Source of the DNA: Hypholoma sublateritium FD-334 SS-4
Lineage: Eukaryota > Basidiomycota > Agaricomycetes > Agaricales > Strophariaceae
Direction: 5' to 3'
Length of the DNA: 64,000 bases
Assembly (NCBI GenBank): GCA_000827495.1
Contig: KN817579.1
Location: 113,633-177,632 of the forward strand
Of this stretch, positions 12,754 to 24,140 are shown piece after piece (the first letter of the stretch is position 1; each line of letters begins with the position of its first letter). The notes under the pieces were generated by a model. It searched no databases. It saw only the letters and a program-made list of their open reading frames with translations, and was not told where the DNA came from. Both the position numbers and the translations under genes were made by a program.

Positions 12754-12860
12754 GTCGGGCGGCCTGAAATGAGGCGTTGTCGGGCTCGAAGATGCGTAAG
12801 ACAAACCAGCGAGAGGAAGGGGGGAAAGAATTATTGGAAGCTGTATAGGAGTTATTTGCC

Positions 12861-12900
12861 GATATAAAGATTTCACGGGAATGATGGCGGTGCATTGCGA
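12861..12900 (-). promoter_or_regulatory. Candidate promoter element of NACHT copy 1
   Basis: About 110-145 bases upstream of the start codon lie a TATA-like stretch (CTTTATATC on the minus strand) and, further upstream, the plus-strand string TGGCGGTGCATTGC. Related strings occur upstream of NACHT copy 2 (TGGCGATGCACTGC at 21362) and of the NACHT relic (TGGCGGTGCGTTCTGC at 22211). Conservation across paralogues suggests a regulatory or transcript-start element, though shared ancestry alone could explain it. Confidence 0.35.
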
Positions 12901-12953
12901 TGTGTGTGCACCGCTGCCAACACAGCCTATGATAGTCAAGACGCGCACAGCAT

Positions 12954-15063
12954 TATCCGAGATCGCATGTATTTTATGGTTAAGAACGTTACAGCATAAC
13001 CTGTGCTCAATTCACGCGCTGTACGGAGCGTAGAACCACATGTGCATACAGCGAGTCAAGATTGGATAAGTAGAATCTGCCAGCAACGCGCCCAGCACTG
13101 CCCTGCGCACACAAGCTCCTCCATCAACACGCGCAAATGAGCGTAGCCCTAAGAAGGGAGCACGACCGTCCAGGCTACAAGGGAGCGGGGCAAGTGAGTG
13201 GGTGAATAATATAGTGGTGGAAGGGGACGCACAGATGGGAGTTAGACGTGTTCGGGTTCAACGTGCATGTGTTCACTATGATAGCCCTGGACAAAAGCGG
13301 CTGCGAGGAAGAGCATTCTGGTGAAGTAGACAGCGGCGTTAGTGGCGGGGTGCTAGAGGCAGTGATGGGCGCGTATCTGCATTCATTTAGCGCTGTGTCC
13401 GTTCGGTGCCTGGATCCCGTGAGGAGGGCGAACAGTGAAGAGCGACGAAATCCGCGTGCGGCAGAGGGTGCTGGGAACCAGAGACAGAAGTAAATGACGG
13501 GAGAGGAAGCTGAAAGCGGAGGGGGTCATCGTAGCGGGGCGGAAGAGACCCAGGATGCATTGCGTGGAGGTCGCTGATCCAGGCGCGCGACGCGCGTCGT
13601 TGAATGTAACCCCTGTTTTAAATTCCAACGTCCTCCTTTTCGTCGCTCGTAAACATTCGATGGGAATCACCAGCGTCCGCAGCGGCATGCTCCGACAGGA
13701 GGGACGAGGGCCGCCGCAATCTCTCGCTTTCGCCTCGTGAGCTCCTCCCGAGTCCACCGAAGCCACCCGCACCCGCGTCGGTGTAAGTTTCTTCATTGAT
13801 AAAGCTGGAATCTAATGAATGTCACAATCAACCGAAAGAGGCCGAGCGGACGCACTGGGAATATATGCGCCTATCGTCGAACCGTACATAGACGGCGGCA
13901 CGGCCCATATGCGTACTGAATATATGCGGGATCAGGCTCGGCGCTGACGAACGCACGAATGGACTCACGTACTAAGCGCGCGGCGCGAGCCGCACCGGAG
14001 AAGATACGCGCCTGTCGTCGGGCGGTACTGAGACGGCAGGAGTTTCTAATTGCTATGACACGCTTATGGTGCACCACGGATATGCAGCACGGATGGGGGG
14101 GGGGCGGTGATCGCGCTTGAGCTTGATAGTCCTGAGAACGCGCAGTCCAGAGAATGCACAAATGCGCTGACATACTCGAAGCGTCGTTCACGCGGGGGCG
14201 ACTTGGATTTCAACATCACGCGCGCACGACGACGGCCGCGAAGTGAACGGCGAGCAGGGAAGGAAAGGAGCGAGGACGGGAAAAGGCAGACGCGGCGCGG
14301 GGGAAGGGCGGGACCGACGCCGAGAACGGGGTAGGGACGAGGGGGGACGAGGGAGCGAGGGGCTGGCGTGGACGAGGACGAGGAGCGAGGAATGCAGCGA
14401 GCGAGGAGGAAGGGAGCAAGCAGTGTGTGGAGGGCGAGGGCGGGGGCGGAGGCAGGCGAACAACTGTACGCGCTGGCACAGGCGGAGATACAGCCTTAAT
14501 GCAGTAAATGGCAGAAGGAGGGACAGCGTGCTCACCGCAGTCAGTTGCACGCGCGGCATCTGGACCTAACTTAGAGCATGGGCGGCGTGCTGAGAGAGAG
14601 GAAGCTTCAGAGCGTACTTACCATACGCGTATGACGCCTAGTCGCGCCGGGGATCGACAGTATGTCCTGAGGGCGGAAGGTGCCGGTGATCGCCTCTGAT
14701 GTTGAACGTTGAGGAACCTAGGAGTGGGAGAGGAGGAACGAAGGCATGAGCGGATCAGCGGCCAATGCGGCGGGCAGTACTCAGCGACGCTTGCCGTGTC
14801 GGCCCATGTCGGCGTGGTGGAGGAGAGACGAGGACTGTCGATGAGTGAGGACAAATCTATCAACAGGGCGGAGCCTAAGGCCTAAGCGCTAAGCGCTAAG
14901 CTTTGGCGGCAGTGAACTCCATCTCCGATTCAAGTTCCGCCGTGGCGGCAACGGCGCGCCATTTGCAGCTAGGCAGCCAATAGTCAACCAAAAGGCTTGT
15001 TTAGAGATGGCCAGCACTATATATGGCTGTAAGGGACCACCGGGACACTGGAGTAGAGATGTA
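12954..15063. other. GC-rich repetitive spacer
   Basis: No gene was recognised between NACHT copy 1 and inverted-repeat arm A. It holds dispersed-repeat copy 2 (13145-13245), a G run at 14095-14104 and a purine-rich stretch at 14235-14460 made of imperfect GGGAAGGGCGGGA-like words. Near 14870-14900 it has short AAGCGCT/AAGCTT repeats like those at 8783-8890. Long open frames in the purine-rich part are low-complexity artefacts. Confidence 0.4.
13145..13250. repeat. Dispersed GC-rich repeat, copy 2
   Basis: It matches 9125-9215 in the same orientation with the blocks AAGTGAGTGGGTG, ATAGTGGTGG and GGGGACGCAC. A weaker third copy appears at 17990-18055 (GTGGTGGCGGGAAGGGACG). Confidence 0.45.
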
Positions 15064-15618
15064 ATCTCAGATCCCAGTCCACAACGAGCCTGTAGACACG
15101 CTCGCCGGCCAAGTGCAGACCATATATGGAGGGAAGTGGCACCGCTTAGCGTTGCGCTTTTCGATACTCGCGAAAATCCTTATGCATCTGGCCAGAACAT
15201 GGTACCACTGCTAGGTCACTCGACATGTATATCACGACGTATAGTAACGATAATTTAATCTTGAGTGCTGTTGAAATCGAAGTTTACCTAGTATTACTGC
15301 TCCACTGGCGGACCAGGAGACTCGAGAGACCAGGAATGCCAGTGGCATGTGTCAACTACGGGCCAGAAAGGCGTCCTCATGGTGACGAAGGCCGCCGGCC
15401 GCTATATGGCCTGTAGAGGCGGGGCGCATAAGTCTATAGTGGGGTTATACAGGCACAGGCTGGGCCATCCGGCGAGGATTGCATATGGCATGTCAAAGGG
15501 CGTGTGGGTACCAAGGCGTCCATGGCCTCCCGGAGATATCAGCGCTTTGAACCGGCCTCGCGTACATGGACTGTGAAAGGGCACTGCGGCGTACAAAGGG
15601 AGAAGGCGCCCAGAGGTC

Positions 15619-15627
15619 ATATAAGAG
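15619..15627 (+). promoter_or_regulatory. TATA box of the arm A gene
   Basis: ATATAAGAG lies 75-83 bases before the ATG at 15702. The same core with the following GGGCC is conserved in arm B at 42691-42699, about 70 bases before that ATG. Conservation in a region with many substitutions supports a working core promoter. Confidence 0.6.
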
Positions 15628-15701
15628 GGCCGTGGATTCTCGCGAGCGGTACAGAAATCCGTGGACCGTCGCACCCCCCGCTTCAAATCAAATTAGCCAG
15701 C

Positions 15702-17021
15702 ATGTTCGCGCCCGCCTACAGCCAGTACTCCACCATGACGGCACCCGCACCGGCGTACTACAATCCTATCCTGGATAGCGTATTATCGCCTGCATTCCTG
15801 CATGATGCATCCCACTTCAATGCAAGTTACATCCCGACAAATCCCCAGCCAACGCCAAACAACGGTGCGCATTTTTCCTTGTCTCTGAAAACAATAAGCA
15901 CTCTCACACAATTATCGCCATTCCAGAATTCGCGTCTTTTTCTTGGTCATTGGCGTCTACATCTGGGGCCGCCCTTGTCCAACACTCACTACTACCGCCT
16001 ACGCATCGTTCTGCCGTGCTCGCGCCTCTGGAGACCACACCTACGCATGTTTATCTCAGGCCGTCTGATGCACGGCCGCCCGACTCTGCTGTCGCGATAC
16101 CGCGCCTACCAGACTGGGACTGGAAGGCGGCCATTCTTCAATGGTGGCCCGAGCTTGCCGACGGCGACGACGCTACACCAGCCACTCCGCGTCCGCAACG
16201 TATGTTGCGTTGTTTTTGGTCGCACGGGTCTTGCTTATCCATATTCTGCGCAGTTTCTGTAGCGGCTATTGATGAGCTTGCTCAAATAGCTTTCGTTCAG
16301 CAGATGTTGGACGGATGTGAGTCTGTGATCGCTCAGCGCGGCGGTTGCATTGACTGATCCAGGTGTAGGTGATCCGCAAGTGGATGTTGAGACACATCCC
16401 ACAGTAAACAGCAATCCCCTCAATGACGAGGAGAATGCCAGTACGCAAACTAAATTTGACCTGCCCACCGGATCTGGTCACCTCCAGTGCTCCGGCGGAA
16501 GTGGGGCAGGGCATGTCACCCCGCGGCCACAGCAAGGCCAAAGGTAATTATGCGCGACAATTTCCTCATGAAAGAGTGAAAGGCTGACTGGGATAATGAT
16601 AGCGAAAGCGAAACGGGCTCGAGGTCCCAAGAAGGCAACAAAAAGAGGAAGCGGAACGACTCACCGGACGCCGAGGTAGAATTGGACAGGCCATTCATGC
16701 CAAAGAGAGGTATGTCTTCTTAATTTTCGTCGGTTTCACGTTCTTATTGGGGACTCAGCATATCGCCCGAGGAAACAGAGGGAGGACATCTTCGTCCCAT
16801 ATCAGCCTAAAAGACAGGGTCAGTATATTCAACGTAATACTCATTGATATCCACTGACCAGCATTTCAGCAGCTCCGAGATCGAAGGGAAAGGGAAAAAT
16901 GAATCCGAGAGAAGATGACGAGCATGACTCACGGGCAAGGGAGCCAGGTAAATCTACCCCGTTCATTGGCAGTGTTGGTTTTCTGACTATCGTTGCAGTG
17001 CGCCTTGCGCCGGAATGGTGA
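15702..17021 (+). CDS. Uncharacterised eight-exon gene, copy A (basic, Trp-motif protein)
   Basis: Eight exons join in frame to 311 residues: 15702-15864, 15927-16199, 16254-16316, 16369-16543, 16609-16709, 16759-16818, 16870-16947 and 16999-17021. I recognise no domain. The N-terminus is rich in Tyr, Pro and Ala (PAYYNPILDSVLSPAFL). A central block reads PRLPDWDWKAAILQWWPELA, followed by an acidic GDDATP. An acidic/polar part precedes a basic cluster KKRKR that looks like a nuclear localisation signal, then REDIFVPYQPKRQ, and the protein ends RLAPEW. Arm B encodes a 321-residue paralogue with the same exon count and phases, the strongest evidence that this is a real gene. A nuclear role is inferred only from the basic clusters. 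Seven introns in about 1.3 kb and lack of any stop argue against a pseudogene. Confidence 0.65.
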
Positions 17022-17541
17022 TCTATGGAACAGTAGGGTCAGATAGAGCCTATCACTGTAGAGGAAGACTACTCAATATCTAATCCACGAACACCATCGC
17101 CGTTGATAACACCACCGCTGTCCAGCACGAACATCTACAGTAAAAGTGAACACGGGTGTACGTTGCGTGACACGCCGCTTACAGGGCACTGGGCAGGACT
17201 AATGGATATCCTGCATATGCATCGCGAGGGCGGGCGGTATGAGGCCCTATAGCTTGGGCTAGGTATGTATGTGGGTCGAGGGGGATTATCGATGGCGATG
17301 GATGGATTCGAAGCGAGACGCATCAACGTCCTGAAGAAAATCCCAGGCCCTGCCCTTGTCCTGAAATGGATACGCGCGTGATGTTCCGCATCATTCCGGC
17401 CCTTTCCGGCGACGCGCCGCGCCTGCAGCACTCAAATCAAACTCAAATTATTGAATTATCTCATGTAGCATTGTTATACCATGTACTTCTAGATTATCTA
17501 TTGTCAGCTTATTTATCTGAGAGCATCTTGCTTGAAGCACA
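17022..17541 (+). pseudogene. Second coding-like block in arm A, with a stop
   Basis: Downstream of the eight-exon gene both arms retain a second conserved segment on the same strand. In arm A a candidate exon after the AG at about 17140 would read through ATGGATATCCTGCATATG towards a GTATGT donor near 17257. It contains TAG where arm B has CAG, and one cysteine of arm B's CTLCD motif is lost. A later part (RVMFRIIPALSGDAPRL) is also conserved. I interpret it as the decayed remains of a second gene or of extra 3' exons. The exact structure is unresolved. Confidence 0.3.
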
Positions 17542-18769
17542 TTGACAGGAGATCAAGGCTGCAGTTAATCACAAGTAGGAGATGAGCGGGGCAGTGCCGC
17601 AGTGCATCCAAAATCACGTCTGAGATCTAGAAGCGGCGCGTCGTTCATGGTGTATAACGTACTTCCGCCTTCTCGCGACCCACCACTCCATTGACACCGC
17701 GTGCACAGCTACGCGGTCAGGCGTCCCGCAGCATAGAGTAAAGCCAGGACGCAGCCTGCTTCGTCCCCTCCGCCTGATATTTTCCAGAACAGATACGTCG
17801 TATTTGTCTGGTGCATCCCTTCTGCGTTCGGTGCCCAGACTCCTGTTCGCAGCAGGCGTCAACCCCACCTTCGATCAGCGCGAGCTTGCATCAGGCCAAG
17901 GGTGACAGGTGGGTAGACGGCGCCATGGCCAGCGGGAGTCAGAAGCGTCACGCGCGCGCGGGTAGCTTCAGTGGACAGCAATCTGAAAGAGAAGTCGCCA
18001 GTGAGCAGGTGAGCGGCGTGGTGGCGGGAAGGGACGTGCCGATGGGAGATACGGTGACGCGCTAGGTGGAGCTCTACATCCGGTCGAGGTGTAAATGATC
18101 CATAGCGCGGCGCTCGTGTTGTAGAGGTTCGCGCGTTCACGCTAGATATTCCGTGCGCAAGACTTAAAAGGCATCAGCATCCGGGCGCACAGAACAGAGA
18201 AAAGCGAGGCTCACACTTGAAGCTTGACTTCGCATGAGCCGGCGCCATCGGCGGTGATCGCGCAGCCTGCCTTAGGATTACGGTGGCGGTATACCCTGCA
18301 CGCGCTGGCGAGGAGCTTCCTAGACGTCGAGTGCCGTACAGAATCCCTTCAGCGAGCAGCGAAGCGCACGGATGCAGCGCACCCGTCGATGAGGCGTACG
18401 ATGCGCCGATGTCGGCGGGCTCGACAGCCCCTCGGGCACATACGAACGTGCGAGCTGCGTGTGGTACCTCTATGTCAGTACGGAGAGGCAGCGTAGTAGA
18501 CGACGACGGACGCACCCAAGTGCGCGCTCACTTGGCGGCCCTGCTGAACGTCTCATCGCACGCGCCGCATTCAGTCGTGACCCCGCGGGATTCCTGGGTG
18601 GATAATAGTCCCGTGCGGTATGGAAGGTTGAGCTGGGGAGGATGACGAACACGACGAGAGACACGTCGTAGCGGTGTTGGGGCACCGCCGAGCGTGGCTT
18701 TCCCACGCACCGCCGATAGCCGGCCCGAGCGTCCTGTAGCCTGTAAGTAGGAGCGCGGCGCACGCGGGT
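17542..18769. other. GC-rich spacer
   Basis: No gene was recognised. A weak third copy of the dispersed repeat occurs at about 17990-18055. Open frames on both strands are long only because of the high GC content; none has family features. Confidence 0.35.
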
Positions 18770-21281
18770 TCAAAATGTCGGCCATTGTCGGAGCTTGTAT
18801 GTATCAATGGCGCACACAAGGCGACGGCGAGTCGTATACGACAGGAAGATGTGTCCTATCCGTCGGTCGATCGAACCCATCAGCTTTTCGGACTTCGGGC
18901 AGATATCAAGGATGGGGATGAGGAATTTCGAGACCAACTCGCGATTCCACGAAAGACTGGCGTACGACTCTTTGGAGCGACTGCGCAGTCCAAATTGCAG
19001 TTTTCTGAGGCGTAGTTCCCTCTGGAGCTTGTATATTCTCCCCGAGTTGATGTTATTCCGCTTCTGCTGTTCCGCGAACTTGGAGCTCTGTCGGTTACGA
19101 TAATCTTCAGCCCAGAGCCGTCTCATTCCAGTAAATAGGTGAGTAGGATAATGAGCGGCAGCCATAAAATTTGGACTGGGACCCGTTTCCAGCGATCTGA
19201 GGATTTGCAGCGCGGCATGGATGTACGGATTTTCGTCGAATTTAGGTCCAGACTGCCCAATGGTCTTGAATATCGTACAAGGCAAGGAAAGCTCTGATTT
19301 CTGGCTGAAGTTCCAGGGCTCGTCCTTAGGGACCCAATTTTCTAGAACTGTTGTAATGGCTTTGTCGTAGCATGTTCCGTTTAAGTCGAAATTGTGGGCC
19401 AGTGTCTCCATCAAGATTGGAAAGTACTTGAGTGGGAAGTATTGGTTGTATGCCTTCTTGACAAGAGGTTTGAGACACCTTGCATAATGGATGTGTAGCT
19501 CGCGGTATCGGCGGTCAGCTTGGATGGAAGTATCGATGTCGAGCGCCTATTTAACATTTAACATTCATTTACAATTTGAATTTCAATCTGAGTAAGATCA
19601 AATACCTTGCTTTTGGGTTGTAACCACTCGAAGATTTTCTCCAAAGGAGACCAATCGAACAAGCGACGGCTCATGGGCTCGAGAACTAGCAAATTGTGCC
19701 AAACCAAATCCAATGGAAGAGATTTTAAATCTTTGTATAGATCTTCAGACATTTGTAATGGCCGAGGCGAGGCAGCGACAGCTTCGAATATTTCCACAAA
19801 TTCCAGAGCCGCCTTCTTCGGGAGCTGGCTGAAGCTGCGGCTCACTCCTCTCTTCGAACAAAGGAACTTGATTCCTTTATGCGCAAGTCTGGCGGTGTAC
19901 AGGGCCCTGTCGATGTGAAATCTGCCACTCCGATTTCGGTAAGCTAGAAAATCGCTCAGCGACGCATGGGAAATGTACACTCTCCGTTCATGATTAGTTT
20001 TACGAAATTTGGAACGCGCTGTGATGGAAGCAAGTGACGAAAATATTATTTCCACGTCTTCTTGGTCGACGCCCAGGAATCGAGATGTATCCGATGGTCG
20101 CCAGGTCTCTCTGAAGTCGAAGTACCCCATCAAAAGCGCTAAGATATCCAGCATTAGCTGTGTATCTTGCACCGATGAGAGGATGTGCATGTACAATGCA
20201 TCCATCTCGGCGAACGGAATGTCACCTCGGTGTGCAGCGCGGACACCTAGAATTATGTCCAGCTGTCGCGGTGGTGGAGTGTCCAAAGTGGAAATATATT
20301 TGACAACAACGGAGGCGTAGATAAATTGACCAGAGGATTTTGCAACGAGCCTATCAAGTACCGAGAGAGTCGGCCATGCGAATGGAATATGTTCTTTCAA
20401 TGGATGCGTTTCTTTGATTTCTCGGAAAGAATCATTGAGGAAAAGTCGTATGTCGTCGTCGGCTTCATAAGTGTCACCCAATGCAATCGAATCCCAAAGT
20501 CCAACCAGATCCTTGGAATTAAAGGAAAATCGGATATCGGTTTCTGGACGGCTAGAAATAAGGAACATAATCGGAAGGTCGTTTTTGCGCAATGCACGTG
20601 CTATAGCCTGCAGAATGTGTTGTCTGTGGTCTTTCTGGTTGCATTCGTCGAGCCCATCAATAAGAATAAGGAGCGGGGGTGATTTGTACTCTTCAAAGTA
20701 TCCAGAGTGTGTGAGGTATTTTAGAGGCCGAACTACGAGAACATCAATTTGAGCATCGAGTGTTTTGTCGAAGACCAAGGGGTCCCGGGAGATGGCAGCA
20801 TCGAGAGCTGGAGATATCTGAGGAATTCTGGTAGAAATTTGGTACGCAATAGTCGCCACGAGTGACCCGGCGTGATCCCGTGTTGTGTCGTACCTGGAGA
20901 AAAAGAAGGAGGCGAGGAGGAGGTTGAGTGCTTCGCACTGCTCGGAAATGGATTGCATGATGGCTGATTTCCCAGCCCCAGCTGGACCGTATAACCAGAG
21001 AATCAGCGCGTTTCTGTCGTTGGATCCAAAGACCCATGTCATGATGTGTTCGAGGACAGCGAGGCGGGTGTTAGGGTGACACTTTGGTGCGTCATAGCGT
21101 GCGCCCGAGTCGTGCATGGCGTTTGCATTCGCCACCTTTATCAATTTATCTGTGGCTTCGAATTTCTAAGGTTTTCAATCAGTTCGCGCTAGAAATCACT
21201 CTCACCGGTTCCAATTTGGTCATTCGTCGTGAATGTCCCGCCACTTATCGTAATATGTTTAGCATTCTGGAAAAACGCCAT
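18770..21281 (-). CDS. NACHT-domain NTPase (fungal NLR-like), copy 2
   Basis: Minus-strand exons 21281-21206, 21149-19606 and 19546-18770 join in frame to 798 residues. The first exon encodes a 25-residue leader with HITISGGTFTTN, the same motif type as copy 1. Exon 2 holds ARYDAPKCHPNTRLAVLEHI, Walker A GPAGAGKSA, FFFSRYDTTRDHAGSLVATI, Walker B LLILIDGLDECNQKD and FLISSRPETDIRFSF. The C-terminal exon is longer than in copy 1 (about 258 against 204 residues) and more diverged. That is the part expected to carry ligand specificity in this ATPase class, although no repeat domain is visible. Intron positions and phases match copy 1, showing a duplication of the whole gene. It appears intact. Confidence 0.85.
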
Positions 21282-21400
21282 ATGATGAGAAAGGGTAGCA
21301 GGGAAACCAGGGGAAGCGTTGTTGAGTTACTTTTTTTCATATAAGTATTTTAGAAGGTCAATGGCGATGCACTGCTATTGATACGCATCCTATGTATCGC
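21282..21400 (-). promoter_or_regulatory. Upstream region of NACHT copy 2
   Basis: This AT-rich stretch holds CATATAAGTA at about 21339 and TGGCGATGCACTGC at 21362-21375. The latter matches the element upstream of NACHT copy 1 and of the relic. A purine-rich GGGAAACCAGGGG stretch between start and TATA also has counterparts in the other two. Confidence 0.3.
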
Positions 21401-21889
21401 CTGAAGCGCAGCACATGTCCCAATTCATCCGCATTGGTATTAATATTGGATAGTAAGCGGTGGTTAGAGCGTCTTTGAGCGCACGCGGGTATAGTCCGTG
21501 CTGGTCGGTAGCGCTCTTCCCAGCGACACAGGACCAAGCGGTGCTCGCAAATGATAGGGAACATCCGCAGCGAGCCCACAGAGTATTGGGGGAATGCCAG
21601 TTATGCCCCGCGCTCGCCTGCGGAAGGCTGACTAGGTCCATATCTTCACGCGTTTCAGAACCTTGATTGCACAGCTGATGAGGGGAAGCCGCAGTATATG
21701 TAGTACATAGATGATGAACGTATCACGTCAGGAATTTGTCAGGAATGTACTTACAACGCTGTGTATCTACTACTTTTCCCACACCCGGGCCGCTCCCGGC
21801 TGAGTAATCGTAAGGTGCCCTGTGCGCCAACTGTGCGCCGCTGCGTATGCGGGTGGGTACGAGCCTCGCGAAGGAGTCGCAGGAATAAA

Positions 21890-22250
21890 TAGAAAATAGC
21901 GTCTCTTGGATAGGGCAGCAATCTCAGAGGTCCAACGACGAGCAAATTGATTTGGGCATCGAATGTTTTATCAAAAATTATCGGATCGCGGCAAGATCGC
22001 GGACTATCGCAGCATCAAGAGCTGCGGTTACGCGGGGGATCCACTCTGTTGGGTAGCTGAGCACTGAATATTGACATGGCGGGCTGAGATGGGGTGTCGC
22101 CAGGTATATTGCTGAAAGATAGTCAAGACCGAACTACGATACAAAGGGGGGGAAGCGTGAGCTGAAAGCTTGTGGCAAGGCAGTCTCTTGGTATAATGGC
22201 TTTAATTATATGGCGGTGCGTTCTGCTACGCCATGCGCAACGACACCGAA
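21890..22250 (-). pseudogene. NACHT gene relic, internally deleted
   Basis: On the minus strand an ATG at 22077 starts MSIF, like MSIL of copy 1. The sequence then jumps directly to VTAALDAAIVRD and on to IFDKTFDAQINLLVVGPLRLL. These match residues just after the Walker A region of copies 1 and 2 (STALHAAIVRDPMIFEKTLDAQIDLL). The leader, Walker A and the connecting segment are gone, and the frame is shifted between the two matching parts. The upstream element TGGCGGTGCGTT at 22211 is retained. It is a dead copy produced by internal deletion. Confidence 0.7.
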
Positions 22251-24140
22251 TGCTGATGCATATCGCAGTATTTTAGGCCTCACAGCCAGAGAAGCCGGAA
22301 AAACGCGTTACTATTTGTGCGCACGTGAACAGAACTTGACTTGATTGTCTGCCTGGACGTACGACAGATGCGCAGCCTCAGGATCTTATACACTGTCAGA
22401 TCTTTTCAGCCCGCCGGTCGGAAAAGGCGGTACCCGTGGAGCGTGCGCCATGTCCCGCGCCCGAAGCCATCCTGACATCCAACATCAAACTACAAGTTTA
22501 CAACACAGGAAAACAGCCCGGAGCGCATCGCACAACAAGGACGAGAAGATATCAGGCAGCGCTGAGGACGATATGCCGGCGGAATGCACTCGCGGAATCT
22601 GCGTCGCATGGTGCTGGCCAAGAGCGTATCCGCCCATTTCGTGTGCGGAAGGGCGAGCATGACCGTGAAGCCCAGATCAATCATTCACAGGAGCGAAGCG
22701 CGCATAGCTCGGTGTCAGTTTTTTCCTAGCCACGCTGCCCAGAGCCAGATTTCTGCGTAGGATTTATCAAGGGGAGGACGGTGGGTGTCACCTAGCCGTC
22801 GCGCGATCTACCCCATACGCCGCCCGCGACGAAGTCATTCTTTCCAGTTCTATATTGAGGGTCGGCGAAGAGGTAGAGCACACCTTTGACAGAACAGAGC
22901 CTACCAAGCTAACTTGTACGAGCCGGCGAAGGTGATCGTAATGTGAGCGCGGTGCACTGTCCAGTCAGTGGAGGGGAGCGGCACGGTGATCAAGAGTGGC
23001 GAGAGGCGCTCAGGAAAGCGGTGGCGCTGCTCTTCTTCTGCGTTGAGGTTACGGTGAAAAGAGGGGTGCTGAATGACGGCAGCGCCGGTCGTATTCTGTG
23101 GAAGCATATCGCGCCTCAGCGCCGACTGAGACTGATGAGCGGCGTGAGCACGATCCAGACGCCAGATATGGTGCCCATTGAGCGCGGCTTACCGAAGGTA
23201 GCGATCATTCATGTCCTTGAGAGGAGGGTGCCATGCACCCGCGGTCATGTCGCCCTCCCTCGGTGAGGGAGGGGCATGGGCGAGGACGCGTGCGGTGCGT
23301 GTGGGGGTGGAAGTTGGAATGGCGCACGGTGCGGTTCGGCTGTTACCGGCTGCGGAATGGGGACGGTGCTTTGTAGGCAGTGGGCAGCGCGGACAGCTGT
23401 CGAATCTCGGATGACGTACGTGGCGCGAAGACTGTCTCTGCTCGATCGAGAACCCGTCCATGCCCAGCCGTGGTATCGTCCTTCTACCCCGTCTCCCGGG
23501 CCCATCGTCTCTCCAGCGCCCCCACGCGCACGCAGCCTGCCACGGAGCCCACTGCGACACCCGACCCCTCCGCTCCATGCAGGATAACACTGCCCCTCCC
23601 CCGCCCAGAGCGCATGCCCCACCGCCCGCCTCCCAGCGCGCGCCCCTGCCCCCTCCCTTGGCGCGCGTGCAGGACCGACGCACGCATCCCCCCGGGCGCG
23701 CCGGCCGTCCCTCCGGTGAGCCAGCGCCCATGGACCCCACCCCGAACGTGGTGCTGATGCGCACATGCACCCCGTCCCTTTCATTCCCGCCCTCGCCGTC
23801 GGACGCGCACAACACCCGTCATAGCATCTCCCGCTGCGACGTCCCCGCGCTGGACGTCCCGCGAGCGCGATCCGCCGCGCGCGTGCCCTCTCCGTACGGC
23901 CACCACGTCGTGCGCCGCCTCCCTTCGCGGCGATGCAGGTCTCACGCTGCATGCGGGGCTTGCGATTGCTTTGTGTTGTGCGCGCCGCTGCGCCTCTCCA
24001 CCCCCCACCGACGGCATGTGCCTATACCCCCTGCTCATGGGCGCAGTCAGCACGCATGCCCCCTTCTTCCGCATCCCAGCGCCGGCAATCGCCGCTCCCT
24101 TCTCGCACGCGTTCAGGCACGCCGGCCGTCCCTCGGGCGC
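22251..24140. other. GC-rich spacer with internal repeats
   Basis: No gene was recognised. From about 23200 the sequence is strongly pyrimidine-skewed and GC-rich. A segment at 23700-23900 (CCGTCCCTCCGG, CCCATGGACCCCACC) is repeated in diverged form at 24126-24300 and again in part at 25740-25860. This suggests a decayed tandem family. The long frames here, up to about 390 codons, are GC artefacts rich in Pro, Arg, Ala and Ser. Confidence 0.4.

Larger units (their letters stand above)
15064..17541 (+). repeat. Arm A of a 2.5-kb inverted repeat
   Basis: This segment is the reverse-complement counterpart of 40721-43240. Homology starts abruptly at CTCAGATCCCAGTCC and ends near GAGAGCATCTTGCTTGAAG. 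It covers about 640 bases of upstream DNA, the whole eight-exon gene and about 520 bases downstream. The two arms are clearly diverged, with point changes and small indels in introns and flanks. This is therefore an old duplication and not a recent palindrome. Confidence 0.85.

Noticed and set aside
14188..14559. Leucine/serine/proline-rich frame on the minus strand
   Set aside because: It is the complement of a purine-rich low-complexity tract; no signal peptide plus domain arrangement and no splice support.
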